Shown in pieces: positions 8,490 through 17,511 of a stretch of DNA of 64,000 bases. The stretch is from Geoglobus acetivorans. GTDB taxonomy: Archaea; Halobacteriota; Archaeoglobi; Archaeoglobales; Archaeoglobaceae. Numbering within the stretch: the stretch's first letter is position 1; each line of letters starts with the position of its first letter. The notes under the pieces were generated by a model, which saw nothing but the letters and a program-made list of their open reading frames with translations, had not been told where the DNA came from and ran no database searches. Both the position numbers and the translations under genes were made by a program. Location: NCBI RefSeq assembly GCF_039641995.1, contig NZ_CP087714.1, positions 310,001 through 374,000 on the forward strand, read 5' to 3'.

Positions 8490-9345
8490 GATTGCCATCA
8501 ATATAAACGGAGACTTTGAGGACAGAGTTCTGATCGAAAAGGCTGTGAGGGCAGAAAGGGTTGTGGATACTGTATGGGTAGGTGATTCCGACTTTTTCAG
8601 GAGTCCGTTTCAAGTTGCTGAACTCATCGCTGAGAATACGGACCTGAACGTGGGCTTTGGGATTCTGAGGTCGACAAAATGCCAGAACATTATTTCAGAG
8701 CTTGAAAGATTCAGAAAGTACGGAGACAGGATCATCGTTGGCATAGCCGCTGGAGATGGTGGCAGTATCGGGATGGTGGAGAGGTGCATAAGGAAAATCA
8801 AAGAGAGATATGGATTCCCTGTTGTTGCAGGAGGCACGGGAAAAATTGCGATCAGAACCCTTTCAAAAACGGCTGATGGCTTTCTGCTCAACCACATTTC
8901 TCCCGAGCACGTTACATGGGCTCTGAGACATTCCAGTGCTAAATTCAACGCAGCCTACGGTCCGGCGCTGATATTCCCATCGGAGTTTGAACAGGACCTC
9001 ATTCTCGCTGCTGCTCTCGTTATGGGCAGCAGCAAGAGTTTTTTGAGTGAGATGGGGTACCGTGATGTTTTTGAGCACGTTGCCAGAATAGACCTTCTGA
9101 AGCTCATCCTTAAAAGGCAGAAAGGGGCTGACCTGGGAGGCGAATCTGACTTCATAGAGCTTCTTCAGCACAGGGATTTTCTAATGGAGAAATTCACCCT
9201 GAGCGGGACTCAAAGGACCTTTGTGAAAAAACTCTCAGAGCTGATGACCATTGTGGATCAGGTCATTCTATCTGATCCGTTTTTCAGGGATGAAAACTTC
9301 GATGAAAAACTCGCAAAAGTCCTCAAAATACTTGAGATGGATTGA
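8458..9345 (+). CDS. Luciferase-like / Mer-like TIM-barrel protein
   Basis: A 295-residue protein resembling the bacterial luciferase and F420-dependent oxidoreductase fold. Signs are VDTVWVGDSDFFRSPF near residue 35, TDLNVGFGILRS, then RIIVGIAAGDGG and FPVVAGGTG repeats of barrel strands. It is shorter and more divergent than methylene-tetrahydromethanopterin reductase (Mer), so catalytic identity and F420 use are uncertain. It overlaps the ribbon-helix-helix gene by 32 nt and is convergent with the thermosome gene. Its link to the actin-like pair is unexplained. Confidence 0.65.
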   Translation: MTFESLSKTGRIAININGDFEDRVLIEKAVRAERVVDTVWVGDSDFFRSPFQVAELIAENTDLNVGFGILRSTKCQNIISELERFRKYGDRIIVGIAAGDGGSIGMVERCIRKIKERYGFPVVAGGTGKIAIRTLSKTADGFLLNHISPEHVTWALRHSSAKFNAAYGPALIFPSEFEQDLILAAALVMGSSKSFLSEMGYRDVFEHVARIDLLKLILKRQKGADLGGESDFIELLQHRDFLMEKFTLSGTQRTFVKKLSELMTIVDQVILSDPFFRDENFDEKLAKVLKILEMD

Positions 9346-9356
9346 AGAAAAAAATG
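9346..9356 (-). terminator. T-run terminator for the thermosome gene
   Basis: On the minus strand a run of T follows the thermosome stop codon within a few bases, in the 14-bp gap before the convergent luciferase-like gene. Confidence 0.5.
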
Positions 9357-9359
9357 GGG

Positions 9360-11003
9360 TTATTCATCATCTGAAGAGTCGCCGCTGTCGAAATCGTCTC
9401 CGCCCTTGTCACTGTCCTTATCAAGTCCCTTTGCTGCAATGACATCGTCTATTCTCAGGATCATTATTGCAACCTCGGTCGCTGAGCTTATTGCCTGCTT
9501 CTTCACCCTGAGCGGCTCAAGGACTCCCTTCTCCTTCATGTCGATAACCTTGCCCTCAAAGACGTCGACGCCTGCGAAGGCATTACCGTCTTCATGGGCT
9601 TTCCTCATCTCTACAACAATGTCTATTGGGTCAAGCCCTGCGTTTTCTGCCAGTGCCCTTGGTATGGCCTCCAGAGCTGATGCGAACGCTTCTGCGGCAA
9701 GCTGTTCTCTACCGCCCAGACTCGGTGCCCACTCCTTGAGTTTCAGGGCAAGCTCAATCTCTGGAGCACCACCACCAGCCACGACCTTTCCATTCTCTAT
9801 AGCGGCTTTTGTTACCTTCAGGGAGTCTGTCAGGCTTCTCTCGACCTCGTCAACGATGTGCTCTGTACCGCCCCTCACGAGCAGTGTCACGGCCTTTGGA
9901 TTCTTGCAGCCTCTGATGAACACCATTTCCTCGTCGCCAATCTTTTTCTCCTCCACCAGTTCAGCCTCACCGAGATCTTCTGATCTGAGGTCTCTGAGGT
10001 CAGTGATTATTTTTGCGCCGGTTGCTTTGGCAATCTTTTCAATATCGCTCTGCTTAACTCTCCTCACTGCCAGAATTCCTGCTTTGGCGAGGTAGTACTG
10101 GGCCAGGTCGTCAATACCCTTCTGGCAGAATACAACATTTGCTCCGGTGTTTGCGATTGCATCTACCATGTCTTTGATCATCTTCTCCTCCTGCTCGATG
10201 AATCTCTGGAGCATTTCTGGATCGGTTATTCTGATCTCTGCGTCGGTTTCAGTTTCCTTGACTTCAAGGGCTGCTTTCAGCACGAGTATCTTTGCATCCT
10301 TAATCCTCTTTGGCATTCCAGGGTGGACGACTTCCTTGTCGATGACTATGCCATCTATGAGCTCAGTATCTTCGACACCGCCGCCCTGTCTCTTCTCTAT
10401 CTTGATGTTGTCCACGTCAACCTCCCACTTTCCGTTCACCTGCTCTGCTACCTTCTTGACAGCCTGAACGACAAGACCGCTCAGATGGTTAATTGCATAT
10501 TCTGCGTGCTTGCCTGTTATTGCGGTTGCTGCTATCTTTCTGAGCGTCTCCTCGTCACTTGGGTCAACTGAGATGGCTATGTCTTCGAGAACCTCCATGG
10601 CCTTTTCTGCAGCAAGTCTGTAACCCTTGGCGATAATCGTCGGGTGAATCTCGTTGTCAAGCAGCTCTTCAGCCTTCTTGAGCAGCTCTCCTGCAAGAAC
10701 AACTGCGGTTGTTGTGCCATCCCCCACCTCGTTCTCCTGGGTCTTTGCAATCTCGACTACCATCTTCGCTGCCGGATGCTCAATGTCCATTTCCTTGAGA
10801 ATTGTAACACCGTCGTTCGTTATCACAACATCTCCAAGGCTGTCGACAAGCATTTTGTCCATTCCTCTTGGACCAAGGGTTGTCTTAACAGCCTCGGCAA
10901 TAACCCTCGCGGCCATTATGTTGAGCCTCTGCGCATCTCTCCCAACTGTCCTCTGTGTACCTTCCTTCAAAATCAGTACAGGCTGACCCTGGAGCACAGC
11001 CAT
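9360..11003 (-). CDS. Thermosome subunit (group II chaperonin)
   Basis: ATP-driven protein-folding chaperonin that forms a double ring in the cytoplasm. It is 547 residues from [19 protein letters not shown]. Visible hallmarks are [20 protein letters not shown], the [15 protein letters not shown] nucleotide-binding motif and [14 protein letters not shown]; the C-terminus is the usual Asp/Ser-rich tail. The ATG at 11003 is chosen because GGAGGTGAAAGG directly precedes it and the TATA box is about 50 bases upstream; the ATG at 11030 lies at the predicted transcription start. Only one subunit gene is present here; others may lie elsewhere. Confidence 0.96.
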   Translation of the reverse strand: MAVLQGQPVLILKEGTQRTVGRDAQRLNIMAARVIAEAVKTTLGPRGMDKMLVDSLGDVVITNDGVTILKEMDIEHPAAKMVVEIAKTQENEVGDGTTTAVVLAGELLKKAEELLDNEIHPTIIAKGYRLAAEKAMEVLEDIAISVDPSDEETLRKIAATAITGKHAEYAINHLSGLVVQAVKKVAEQVNGKWEVDVDNIKIEKRQGGGVEDTELIDGIVIDKEVVHPGMPKRIKDAKILVLKAALEVKETETDAEIRITDPEMLQRFIEQEEKMIKDMVDAIANTGANVVFCQKGIDDLAQYYLAKAGILAVRRVKQSDIEKIAKATGAKIITDLRDLRSEDLGEAELVEEKKIGDEEMVFIRGCKNPKAVTLLVRGGTEHIVDEVERSLTDSLKVTKAAIENGKVVAGGGAPEIELALKLKEWAPSLGGREQLAAEAFASALEAIPRALAENAGLDPIDIVVEMRKAHEDGNAFAGVDVFEGKVIDMKEKGVLEPLRVKKQAISSATEVAIMILRIDDVIAAKGLDKDSDKGGDDFDSGDSSDDE

Positions 11004-11045
11004 ACCTTTCACCTCCCGGGTCTCTGGCATTAGTGGAATGGAACT

Positions 11046-11060
11046 TCTATATAAATATTT
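11046..11060 (-). promoter_or_regulatory. TATA box for the thermosome gene
   Basis: On the minus strand AATATTTATATAGAA is a strong TATA element. With the usual 25-base spacing the transcript starts near 11027, giving a short leader that carries the SD sequence before the ATG at 11003. Confidence 0.65.
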
Positions 11061-11284
11061 TGGTAAAGAAAAGGGCTGCGAGACTCTGTAGCTTTAAAAG
11101 AGAAGTGCTGTGCACCTCAATTCGCAATTAGTTAGACATCAGAAGATATTTATCCAACCTGGTCAAGTCTTATTTTGCGAATTTGCTTCAGATGGAGTCA
11201 TGCTGTGCTTCTATGGGTCACCACACCTCATCCGAACCATGTCTGGCCGGCTTGAGGAGGATTTCGGATAAATCGGCGACAATC
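11061..11284. other. Gene-free region between thermosome and HTH regulator
   Basis: No convincing protein is seen in these 224 bases. It holds a perfect 9-bp inverted repeat, AATTCGCAA (11119-11127) against TTGCGAATT (11175-11183), a TATA-like GATATTTATCC (about 11146-11154, plus strand), and a second inverted repeat ATCCGAA (11230-11236) against TTCGGAT (11263-11269). It may contain regulatory sites for the thermosome promoter or a small RNA. Confidence 0.35.
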
Positions 11285-12226
11285 TTACTTTGCACGATTA
11301 TCTTTCTTTTCCTCAAGCAAATTGTAAAAGTCCTTTGGATTTGAAACGCAGCTAAGCTCCTCCTTCATTACTATAACCACGTTGTCACTCTGTACTTTCA
11401 CCTTTTTTTCGACTATGTATGCAGCCATGGTTGAAATGATTCTGCTGATTCTTCCCATCAGGTCCACTCTTTTGTCTATTTCCCTCACCTGCTTTATACC
11501 TGTGAGTACGGGTTCGTTCTCAGGTTTTGAAATCACGTCAAAGGGTGCGTGTTTTACAGGGATCACGTCAACTCCGATCTCCTTTAGGTCTTGTATTATC
11601 TTTTCTTCTCTTTCCCCGTATCCGGGGTGGGCAACTTCTCCTTCGTCATCTTTCACAAAATTGAAGATATCTATCTCTTTAACAACACATTCTCCGAGAA
11701 TTTCTTCAAGTTTGATGGCGTTCTCGACGTTTGTGTCTATACCCTCTTCGTACAGCATAACTGTTCTCCTTGAGATCCCGAGGTGCATTGCAAGCTCGCC
11801 TGCAGACAGGCCTTTCTCTTCTCTCACCTTTTTTATCTTCTCACTGTCCAGCTTTACGTAATATCCTCCCGGAGCAGAATAGATGAGGGGCAGCTCGTTG
11901 TCCACAACGATATCATAAAATGTTGCGGTATTTATTACCGGAATCCCGTATCTCGTGTACACAACACCTCTCTCAAGGAAGTCTGCCTTGTATCTCTCTC
12001 CTATGACTATGGGGCTTGCCTTGAGTGCTTTTGCAATAATCTTCATTTCTTTGGCCATCTCCTGTTTGAAGGAATCTATATTGTATAACACTTTCAAAAA
12101 TAGAACTGTATCCTCTCTCCTCGCAACAATATCAAAACATCTCGGTTTGGTTTCAGCTAAATCGGTAACGACATATCCTGCTCGATCCAGAATTTTTATA
12201 ACGTTGGTTATCAGCAATCCCTGCAT
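11285..12226 (-). CDS. Archaeal HTH-type transcriptional regulator (Cro/C1 type)
   Basis: A 313-residue protein of the conserved euryarchaeal regulator family. The N-terminal third resembles a nuclease-fold-like domain (PRCFDIVARREDTVLFLKV). A Cro/C1 helix-turn-helix follows at about residues 127-185, including EEKGLSAGELAMHLGISRRT. The C-terminal third has VDVIPVKHAPFDVISK and a helical segment. It is about 65% longer than a plain HTH regulator, as the family expects. The target is unknown; its position upstream of the thermosome gene on the same strand may be incidental. Confidence 0.85.
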   Translation of the reverse strand: MQGLLITNVIKILDRAGYVVTDLAETKPRCFDIVARREDTVLFLKVLYNIDSFKQEMAKEMKIIAKALKASPIVIGERYKADFLERGVVYTRYGIPVINTATFYDIVVDNELPLIYSAPGGYYVKLDSEKIKKVREEKGLSAGELAMHLGISRRTVMLYEEGIDTNVENAIKLEEILGECVVKEIDIFNFVKDDEGEVAHPGYGEREEKIIQDLKEIGVDVIPVKHAPFDVISKPENEPVLTGIKQVREIDKRVDLMGRISRIISTMAAYIVEKKVKVQSDNVVIVMKEELSCVSNPKDFYNLLEEKKDNRAK

Positions 12227-12267
12227 TTCAGCATATATTTTTGCGTGAGGCTATATAATTTTACCCC

Positions 12268-12978
12268 TCATAGCGTGTATCCGACAACAAACCTTTCGAA
12301 TTTCTCATGTTCGAGCAATTCCTTTGCCCCTCCGAAAAACGCAACCTTTCCACCTATCAGCATGAGTGCGTTGTCTGCTATTTCCAGCGCTTTCAGCACA
12401 TTCTGCTCAACAAGTATTATTGTCAACTTCAGGTCATCCCTCAGACTCACAACTCTTTCGAAAACCTGTGATGCGAATTTCGGTGAGAGCATTGCAGTGG
12501 GTTCGTCGAGCATGAGCAGCTTTGCTCTTCGTATCAGGGCTGAAGCTATACCCAGAAACTGTCTCTCTCCACCGCTCAGCATTCCCGCTTTCCTGTCCAT
12601 TTTACCCTTCAGCTCTGGAAAAACATTCAGTGCAAGCTCAAGTCTGTCTCTGAATTCACTCTCGTCGAGAATGTAACCTGCAATTACCAGGTTTTCCCTG
12701 ACCGTCAGGTCTGTGAACACGTTGTCAGTCTGGGGGAGATAGGCTATGCCGAGTTTTGTCTTCTCGTGTGGTGGCAGATGTGTTATCTCCTGTCCCTCGA
12801 ACAACACTCTTCCTTCGTATATTGTTGTAAATCCGAAAATTGTTTTGAGAAGTGTGGATTTTCCGCTCCCGTTGGGACCAACTATTGCAGTTATCTTGTT
12901 CTTTTCCGCTATAAAATCTATGTCAAAAAGAATGTGGAGTTCTTTGTAACCTGATGAAACTCCTTTCGTTTCAAGCAC
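12268..12978 (-). CDS. livF: Branched-chain amino acid ABC transporter ATPase (LivF type)
   Basis: Second ATPase of a high-affinity hydrophobic amino-acid type importer. The 236-residue protein has Walker A GPNGSGKST (about 34-42), the Q-loop LPQTDNVF, signature LSGGERQFLGIA and Walker B LLMLDEPT. LivF proteins have this short form. It overlaps livG by 8 nt and forms the end of the livK-livG-livF transcript. Substrate specificity (amino acid, urea or short amide) cannot be told from the ATPase. Confidence 0.9.
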   Translation of the reverse strand: MLETKGVSSGYKELHILFDIDFIAEKNKITAIVGPNGSGKSTLLKTIFGFTTIYEGRVLFEGQEITHLPPHEKTKLGIAYLPQTDNVFTDLTVRENLVIAGYILDESEFRDRLELALNVFPELKGKMDRKAGMLSGGERQFLGIASALIRRAKLLMLDEPTAMLSPKFASQVFERVVSLRDDLKLTIILVEQNVLKALEIADNALMLIGGKVAFFGGAKELLEHEKFERFVVGYTL

Positions 12979-13711
12979 CCAGATACACCTCCACGACCTC
13001 CGGTTTTTCTATCACTTCTCTGCCGCCCTCTGCAATTAACCTGCCATTGCCCATAACATACACCTTGTCTGCGTAGTCGAGGATTATGTCCAGCCTGTGT
13101 TCCACAATGAGGAACGTTTTTCCTGCATCACACAGTTCTTTTATTTTTTTCAGTATCTCATGAGCGAGTGCTGGTGCAACTCCTGCCAGAGGTTCATCCA
13201 TTACAATCAGCTTTGCATCGGTCATAAGGGCCTTACCTATCTCGAGAAGTCTTAGCTGTCCACCGCTTAACGTCTCGGCTCTCTCGAAGGTGAGATGGTC
13301 TATGTTAAGGAATTCAAGTATGTCATATGCTTTTTCTACGGCATCGCTCTCAAAATCCACCCAGTTTTTTAAAATTGCTCCTCTTAGACTTTCTCCGGGA
13401 TTTTCCAGGGGCATGAGCATGTTTTCTATAACTGTGAGCTTCTTGAACGGTCTCGGTATCTGGAAGGTCCTGACCATGCCTTCTTTGAATATTCTGTGAG
13501 GTGGGAAATTTGTGATGTCCTTCCCAGCAAACTCCACTCTTCCTCCGTCGGCCCTGTAGAACCCTGTAACTGTGTTTATAAATGTCGTTTTTCCGCTACC
13601 GTTAGGACCTATAATGAGCGTGAGCGATTCTCTCGGCACAGAAATGCTTACGCTATCGAGGGCTCTGAGACCCTCAAAAAATTTAGAAAGGTTGTATGTC
13701 TGGAGAATCAT
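12971..13711 (-). CDS. livG: Branched-chain amino acid ABC transporter ATPase (LivG type)
   Basis: First ATPase of the Liv importer, 246 residues. Walker A GPNGSGKTT (about 34-42), signature LSGGQLRLLEIG and Walker B LIVMDEPL are intact, and the Q-loop region FQIPRPFKKLTVIENMLMP is typical of LivG. The start overlaps the stop of the binding-protein gene by 4 nt. It works with livF and the permeases encoded on the other strand at 15111-17065. Confidence 0.9.
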   Translation of the reverse strand: MILQTYNLSKFFEGLRALDSVSISVPRESLTLIIGPNGSGKTTFINTVTGFYRADGGRVEFAGKDITNFPPHRIFKEGMVRTFQIPRPFKKLTVIENMLMPLENPGESLRGAILKNWVDFESDAVEKAYDILEFLNIDHLTFERAETLSGGQLRLLEIGKALMTDAKLIVMDEPLAGVAPALAHEILKKIKELCDAGKTFLIVEHRLDIILDYADKVYVMGNGRLIAEGGREVIEKPEVVEVYLGA

Positions 13712-15060
13712 AGTCTTCTTCTCAGCCCGATAGCCAGAGCGATGCCCAGCATTCCCGCCACAATCTCAAATCCTGGTGTGGATTCAGATTTCTTGGCAGG
13801 TGCCTCTGGCCAGACAGGTTTGTGCTGCCAGTCAACACTCTGTGTTGCGAACTTCCAGATTCCTGCAGTCTCCCACTTGCCCTCCTTGTTCACGTAGTAT
13901 ATTGCATAGTCTCCGCTCGCTCTGTCGTTCCACTCGTTCAGCACAATCTTTCCGCTGACCGGCTCAACCCCGTAATCTCCGTTGCTGTACTTTTCTGTAA
14001 CCACTGGCATCTTTTCAGCCATTGCGTCCGGGTCGTACTGCCCCTTCTCCTTGACAACCTCTGCATACGCCAGTGCGAGAACCCATGCTGCATCGTATGC
14101 GTTCATTGCGTACTGGTATGGGGAGTCTCCGTATCCTGCTTCCTTATATTTCACTGCGAGATCGTCATAAGCCGGACCCCTCGACTCGAAAAGGGTTGAG
14201 AACGTCCCCACCTTGGTAACCTTGTCCTTCACGTTAACGGTCTTATCGCTGAGCGCGTTTCCATCACACCCGAACCACACAACTCCGAGAAGTGGAGACT
14301 CGTCAGGAACCTGAGCAAGCATGGTGTAGACTTCCTCGTATGAGAATGTCACAACGGCAACCTTATCATATCCGTATTTGTCTGCGAGAGCCTTAACACC
14401 CTCTTCAAGGCTCGTTATGTATGGTGAGAAGTCTGCCGGGACCTGGTCAGGATATTCAACAACTTTCGCAACTTCTATGCCGAGCTCTTCGAGCTGTGGC
14501 TTTATCTCCTCATAAAGTCCTTTACCCCATGCATTGCCTATGTAGGTTATCACGACGCCCTTCACACCAGCATCTCTCAGTTCGCTGGCTATTGCCTTGC
14601 TCTGCAGATCATCGGTTCCGACAAACCTGAATATGAATTTCTTATCCTCAGGCTTTGCAAAACCGATTATCGTTGGCAGGGCGGTTGAAGAAGGCGAGAC
14701 GATTATTATCTTGTTTGACGTCACGTAATCCTTTATGTTCGCAACCTCACCACTTCTCATTGGTCCGATTACGAGCTTTATACCTTTGCTGTTCAGGGAC
14801 TGGATTTTCTGCAGGGCAACGTTTGGATCGACTTTCGTGTCCTCAACGTAGAACTCCACGGTGTAATCCATCCCCTTTTCCTTGAAATAGTTGTTTATGT
14901 CCTCCTTCGCAATCTGGAGAGTATTTTTTATGTCGTTTCCATACGTCGTCAGTGGCCCGGAGAGATCGACCATGACGCCGATCTTTATCTCCTCGGCAGC
15001 CGCTAAAGGCAGCATTAGCCCCAGTACAATTAGGGCTATGACACAATTTCTCAAGGTCAT
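13708..15060 (-). CDS. livK: ABC transporter substrate-binding protein, LivK type, PGF-CTERM anchored
   Basis: Extracytoplasmic solute-binding protein of 450 residues. The signal peptide covers about residues 1-22, and mature EEIKIGVMVDLSGPLTTYG is the standard start of Liv binding proteins. The fold continues to about residue 410. The C-terminus has ESTPGFEIVAG, a hydrophobic stretch and RRRL, a PGF-CTERM signal, so it is tethered by archaeosortase processing, unlike the lipobox of many bacterial homologues. Start at 15060 is leaderless: the TATA at 15081-15090 is centred 25 bases upstream. Confidence 0.92.
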   Translation of the reverse strand: MTLRNCVIALIVLGLMLPLAAAEEIKIGVMVDLSGPLTTYGNDIKNTLQIAKEDINNYFKEKGMDYTVEFYVEDTKVDPNVALQKIQSLNSKGIKLVIGPMRSGEVANIKDYVTSNKIIIVSPSSTALPTIIGFAKPEDKKFIFRFVGTDDLQSKAIASELRDAGVKGVVITYIGNAWGKGLYEEIKPQLEELGIEVAKVVEYPDQVPADFSPYITSLEEGVKALADKYGYDKVAVVTFSYEEVYTMLAQVPDESPLLGVVWFGCDGNALSDKTVNVKDKVTKVGTFSTLFESRGPAYDDLAVKYKEAGYGDSPYQYAMNAYDAAWVLALAYAEVVKEKGQYDPDAMAEKMPVVTEKYSNGDYGVEPVSGKIVLNEWNDRASGDYAIYYVNKEGKWETAGIWKFATQSVDWQHKPVWPEAPAKKSESTPGFEIVAGMLGIALAIGLRRRL

Positions 15061-15080
15061 GATGGATAATGACCATTAAT

Positions 15081-15090
15081 TTTTTAAAAA
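15081..15090. promoter_or_regulatory. Symmetric, bidirectional TATA box for livK and livH
   Basis: TTTTTAAAAA is a perfect palindrome exactly midway between the livK ATG (15060, minus) and the livH ATG (15111, plus). Its centre is 25.5 bases from each, the spacing at which archaeal transcription starts. Both genes would be leaderless and share one TBP site. Confidence 0.65.
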
Positions 15091-15110
15091 GTTTACTGCA
15101 AGAGCTTGCT

Positions 15111-16031
15111 ATGAGTTTGCTTGTCAACAATGCAATAATCTATGCTAATCTTCTCACACTTCTGGCAATAAGCCTGACCATCACGTACATAACGACTTCC
15201 GTGCCAAACTTTGCACAGGGGAGCTTCGCAGTATTTTCGTCCTATTTTGCGTACCTCATGTACACTGTCTTCAGTTTCCCAACCCCTTATCTTTCGATTC
15301 CCTTTTCCATTGCGTTCGGTGCCGTAATCGGAGTGTCGACGTATCTGCTCGTACTCAAGCCCCTTATAAAGAAAGAAGCTTCAATTTTGATTTTGATGAT
15401 CGCTACCCTTTCGTGGGATCTTATTCTATTCGGGCTGATCGGAATATTTTCCGAGTCCATGTCCAAGTTAATTAAGGCCGATGCATCGAAGTTCAATTTT
15501 ATCAGCTTGGATTTCAAGCTTGCCGGAATAAAGGGGATACTCCTTTCATCGACCCTTGCAGTGGTACTCTCTCTGGCTCTTCTCTTCTTCCTTCTCTACA
15601 AGACCAAATTTGGTGTTGCCATGAGGGCGTCAATGGAGAACCCATCACTGGCTGAGATAATGGGTGTCAATGTTGAAACGACAAGATTGTTCTCCTGGTT
15701 GCTTTCAGGTGCTTTTTCAGGCCTTGCGGGTGCTTTACTGCCTTTCCTGCAGGAAACCTTCCAGGCAACCGGTCAGATGATTATCGTCTCAATATTTGCC
15801 GCAAGTATCGTTGGTGGACTTTCCACGATATATGGAGCAATTCTCGGTGGGTATCTTGTGGGTCTGTCCGAAAGTCTTGTAACATTCTGGCTGAGCAAGG
15901 TGTTCGGAATGTCCGTTCTTGTTTACACCAAAGCCGTGTCCCTTACAATTCTGATTCTCACTTTGCTCTTCATACCCAAGGGGCTAACGTCTGTTAACTG
16001 GAGGAGGTACCTATGGCGCTGGAAACCTTAA
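15111..16031 (+). CDS. livH: Branched-chain amino acid ABC transporter permease (LivH type)
   Basis: Inner-membrane permease of about 306 residues with eight or so hydrophobic segments. Family features are LTITYITTSVPNFAQGSFAV near the N-terminus, VAMRASMENPSLAEIMGVN (the ATPase-contacting loop) and AASIVGGLSTIYGAILGGY. The ATG at 15111 is chosen over one at 15069 because of the TATA position and because homologues begin near this point. It overlaps livM by 19 nt. Confidence 0.9.
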   Translation: MSLLVNNAIIYANLLTLLAISLTITYITTSVPNFAQGSFAVFSSYFAYLMYTVFSFPTPYLSIPFSIAFGAVIGVSTYLLVLKPLIKKEASILILMIATLSWDLILFGLIGIFSESMSKLIKADASKFNFISLDFKLAGIKGILLSSTLAVVLSLALLFFLLYKTKFGVAMRASMENPSLAEIMGVNVETTRLFSWLLSGAFSGLAGALLPFLQETFQATGQMIIVSIFAASIVGGLSTIYGAILGGYLVGLSESLVTFWLSKVFGMSVLVYTKAVSLTILILTLLFIPKGLTSVNWRRYLWRWKP

Positions 16032-17065
16032 TAAGCTCGATACTTCTGTGGTTTGGAATATATTCGATTATAGCCTTAAGTCTGAACATTGAATATGGTT
16101 ATGGGGGAATTCCCAACTTTGGAAAGGCTCTGGCGGTGCTCATCGGAGCGTTTACTGCTGGAGCGATTGTCAATCGAATTTTAATATCTGTGTTCTCTGT
16201 TAAGGGCAGTACTATAACTCAGGCCAGCGGTTTCATGAAAAGCGTGGTCGATGAGGTCATCGCAGCCAATCCTGTGTTTGGCATAGGGCTTTTGCTCTTC
16301 TCCCTGGCTCTGGCGGGGCTGGTTGGAGCGGTTATAGGTGGCCTGTTCATTCTTCCCAGCGCAAAGCTTGAAAGCGATTATCTGGCAATAACTCTCCTTG
16401 CGATAGCAGAGATAATGTTCATGATCGCATACAACAATACTGCCCTTGTCGGGGGATACTATGGTGCCCCTGTACCAGATGTTCTTGCGTTTGTCTCGGG
16501 AAGTGTGAGGGAATGGGTTTTCGTGGGGTTAATTCTCTTCTTTGCGCTGCTTACGTACCTCTTTCTAGAAAGGGCGCTCAACTCCCCTTATGGGAGATTG
16601 CTCAGAGCAATGAGAGAAGATGCAGTCGCTCTGCAGTTTTCTGGAAAGGACATAATGTGGGTGAGAATCAAAACCCTTGCATTCAGCTCTGCAGTGGCTT
16701 CAATGGCTGGTGTGCTGTATTCATACTATGCCGGAAACGTTATTGGGATTGTCAATCTATTTGCAAGGGTCAACTGGACGTTTTATCCGTTTCTCATGGT
16801 CCTTCTCGGGGGAATATCCAATAACAGAGGTGTTCTTGCAGGAGTTATGAGCTTTGTGGTTATCTGGAGACTGCTTGATGGATACAAGCATGAGATTGCA
16901 TCACTACTGAATCTTCCGTTTGATGTTAACTGGCTGCAGTACATAATATTCGGTGTCCTGATGATTGTGATTCTCTACTACCGGCCTGAAGGATTGATTA
17001 AAGAAAAACCAATTGAAACGGAACCATTGAAAGATCTCAGGTCTAAACGGTCAGAGAAAGCCTGA
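16013..17065 (+). CDS. livM: Branched-chain amino acid ABC transporter permease (LivM type)
   Basis: Second permease, 350 residues, with about nine membrane segments. Visible family features are IIALSLNIEYGYGGIPNFGKA, LPSAKLESDYLAITLLAIAEI, YGRLLRAMREDAVALQFSGKD (contact loop with the ATPase) and LLGGISNNRGVLAG. A GGAGGTACCT ribosome-binding site just precedes its ATG at 16013, inside the end of livH. The charged tail overlaps the acetyltransferase gene on the other strand by 23 nt. Confidence 0.9.
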   Translation: MALETLISSILLWFGIYSIIALSLNIEYGYGGIPNFGKALAVLIGAFTAGAIVNRILISVFSVKGSTITQASGFMKSVVDEVIAANPVFGIGLLLFSLALAGLVGAVIGGLFILPSAKLESDYLAITLLAIAEIMFMIAYNNTALVGGYYGAPVPDVLAFVSGSVREWVFVGLILFFALLTYLFLERALNSPYGRLLRAMREDAVALQFSGKDIMWVRIKTLAFSSAVASMAGVLYSYYAGNVIGIVNLFARVNWTFYPFLMVLLGGISNNRGVLAGVMSFVVIWRLLDGYKHEIASLLNLPFDVNWLQYIIFGVLMIVILYYRPEGLIKEKPIETEPLKDLRSKRSEKA

Positions 17066-17483
17066 AAGCATGCTTGGAGATTCCATAGTAATGCTTTATG
17101 GTCTCTTCTATTTCAAATCCATTGCTCATATAGAAGTCGAGCGCCGAGCTGCTTACCGAGACGTCAGCATAAATTTTTCTGAACCCACGCTTGAAAGCCT
17201 CCTTTTTTGCTCCATCCACGAGAGCCTTACCGATTCCGGAGCCTCTGTACCTGTCGTCCACAATAAGGCTCCCGATGTGAAAACTGTTTTCATCCCAGTA
17301 CAGAACAGCGAATCCTGCAATTTCTCCATCTTCCTCGCATACTATCACTTTCTTGCTGTAGTCAGTCTTTGAAAGATCTGCAAAAACACTGTATCCGAAA
17401 TGCTCGTATTCGGCAATGATAATCTCTTCAACCTCTTCATCTTTCATCTCTCTAACGAGATAGCCCGTAAGCACATCTACCAT
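17043..17483 (-). CDS. GNAT family N-acetyltransferase
   Basis: Acetyl-CoA dependent acetyltransferase of about 146 residues. The acetyl-CoA loop is seen in DDRYRGSGIGKALVDGAKKEA (V/D-x-x-x-x-G-x-G-x-A pattern), preceded by the FAVLYWDENSFHIGSLIV strands and followed by SSALDFYMSNGFEIEE, typical of GNAT motif B. RimI-like in appearance, but the acceptor (protein N-terminus or small amine) is unknown. Start MVDVLTG at 17483 or MFSMVD at 17492. Confidence 0.8.
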   Translation of the reverse strand: MVDVLTGYLVREMKDEEVEEIIIAEYEHFGYSVFADLSKTDYSKKVIVCEEDGEIAGFAVLYWDENSFHIGSLIVDDRYRGSGIGKALVDGAKKEAFKRGFRKIYADVSVSSSALDFYMSNGFEIEETIKHYYGISKHAFRLSLTV

Positions 17484-17511
17484 GGAGAACATCCATTTAA
17501 ATAATTTTTGT

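Noticed and set aside
9406-10095. A long Ser/Ala-rich open frame opposite the thermosome
   Set aside because: Codon-bias shadow of the thermosome gene with low-complexity composition and no promoter.
11192-11344. A 50-codon plus-strand frame after a TATA-like site
   Set aside because: Its second half is antisense to the end of the HTH regulator and it has no SD or protein-like pattern.
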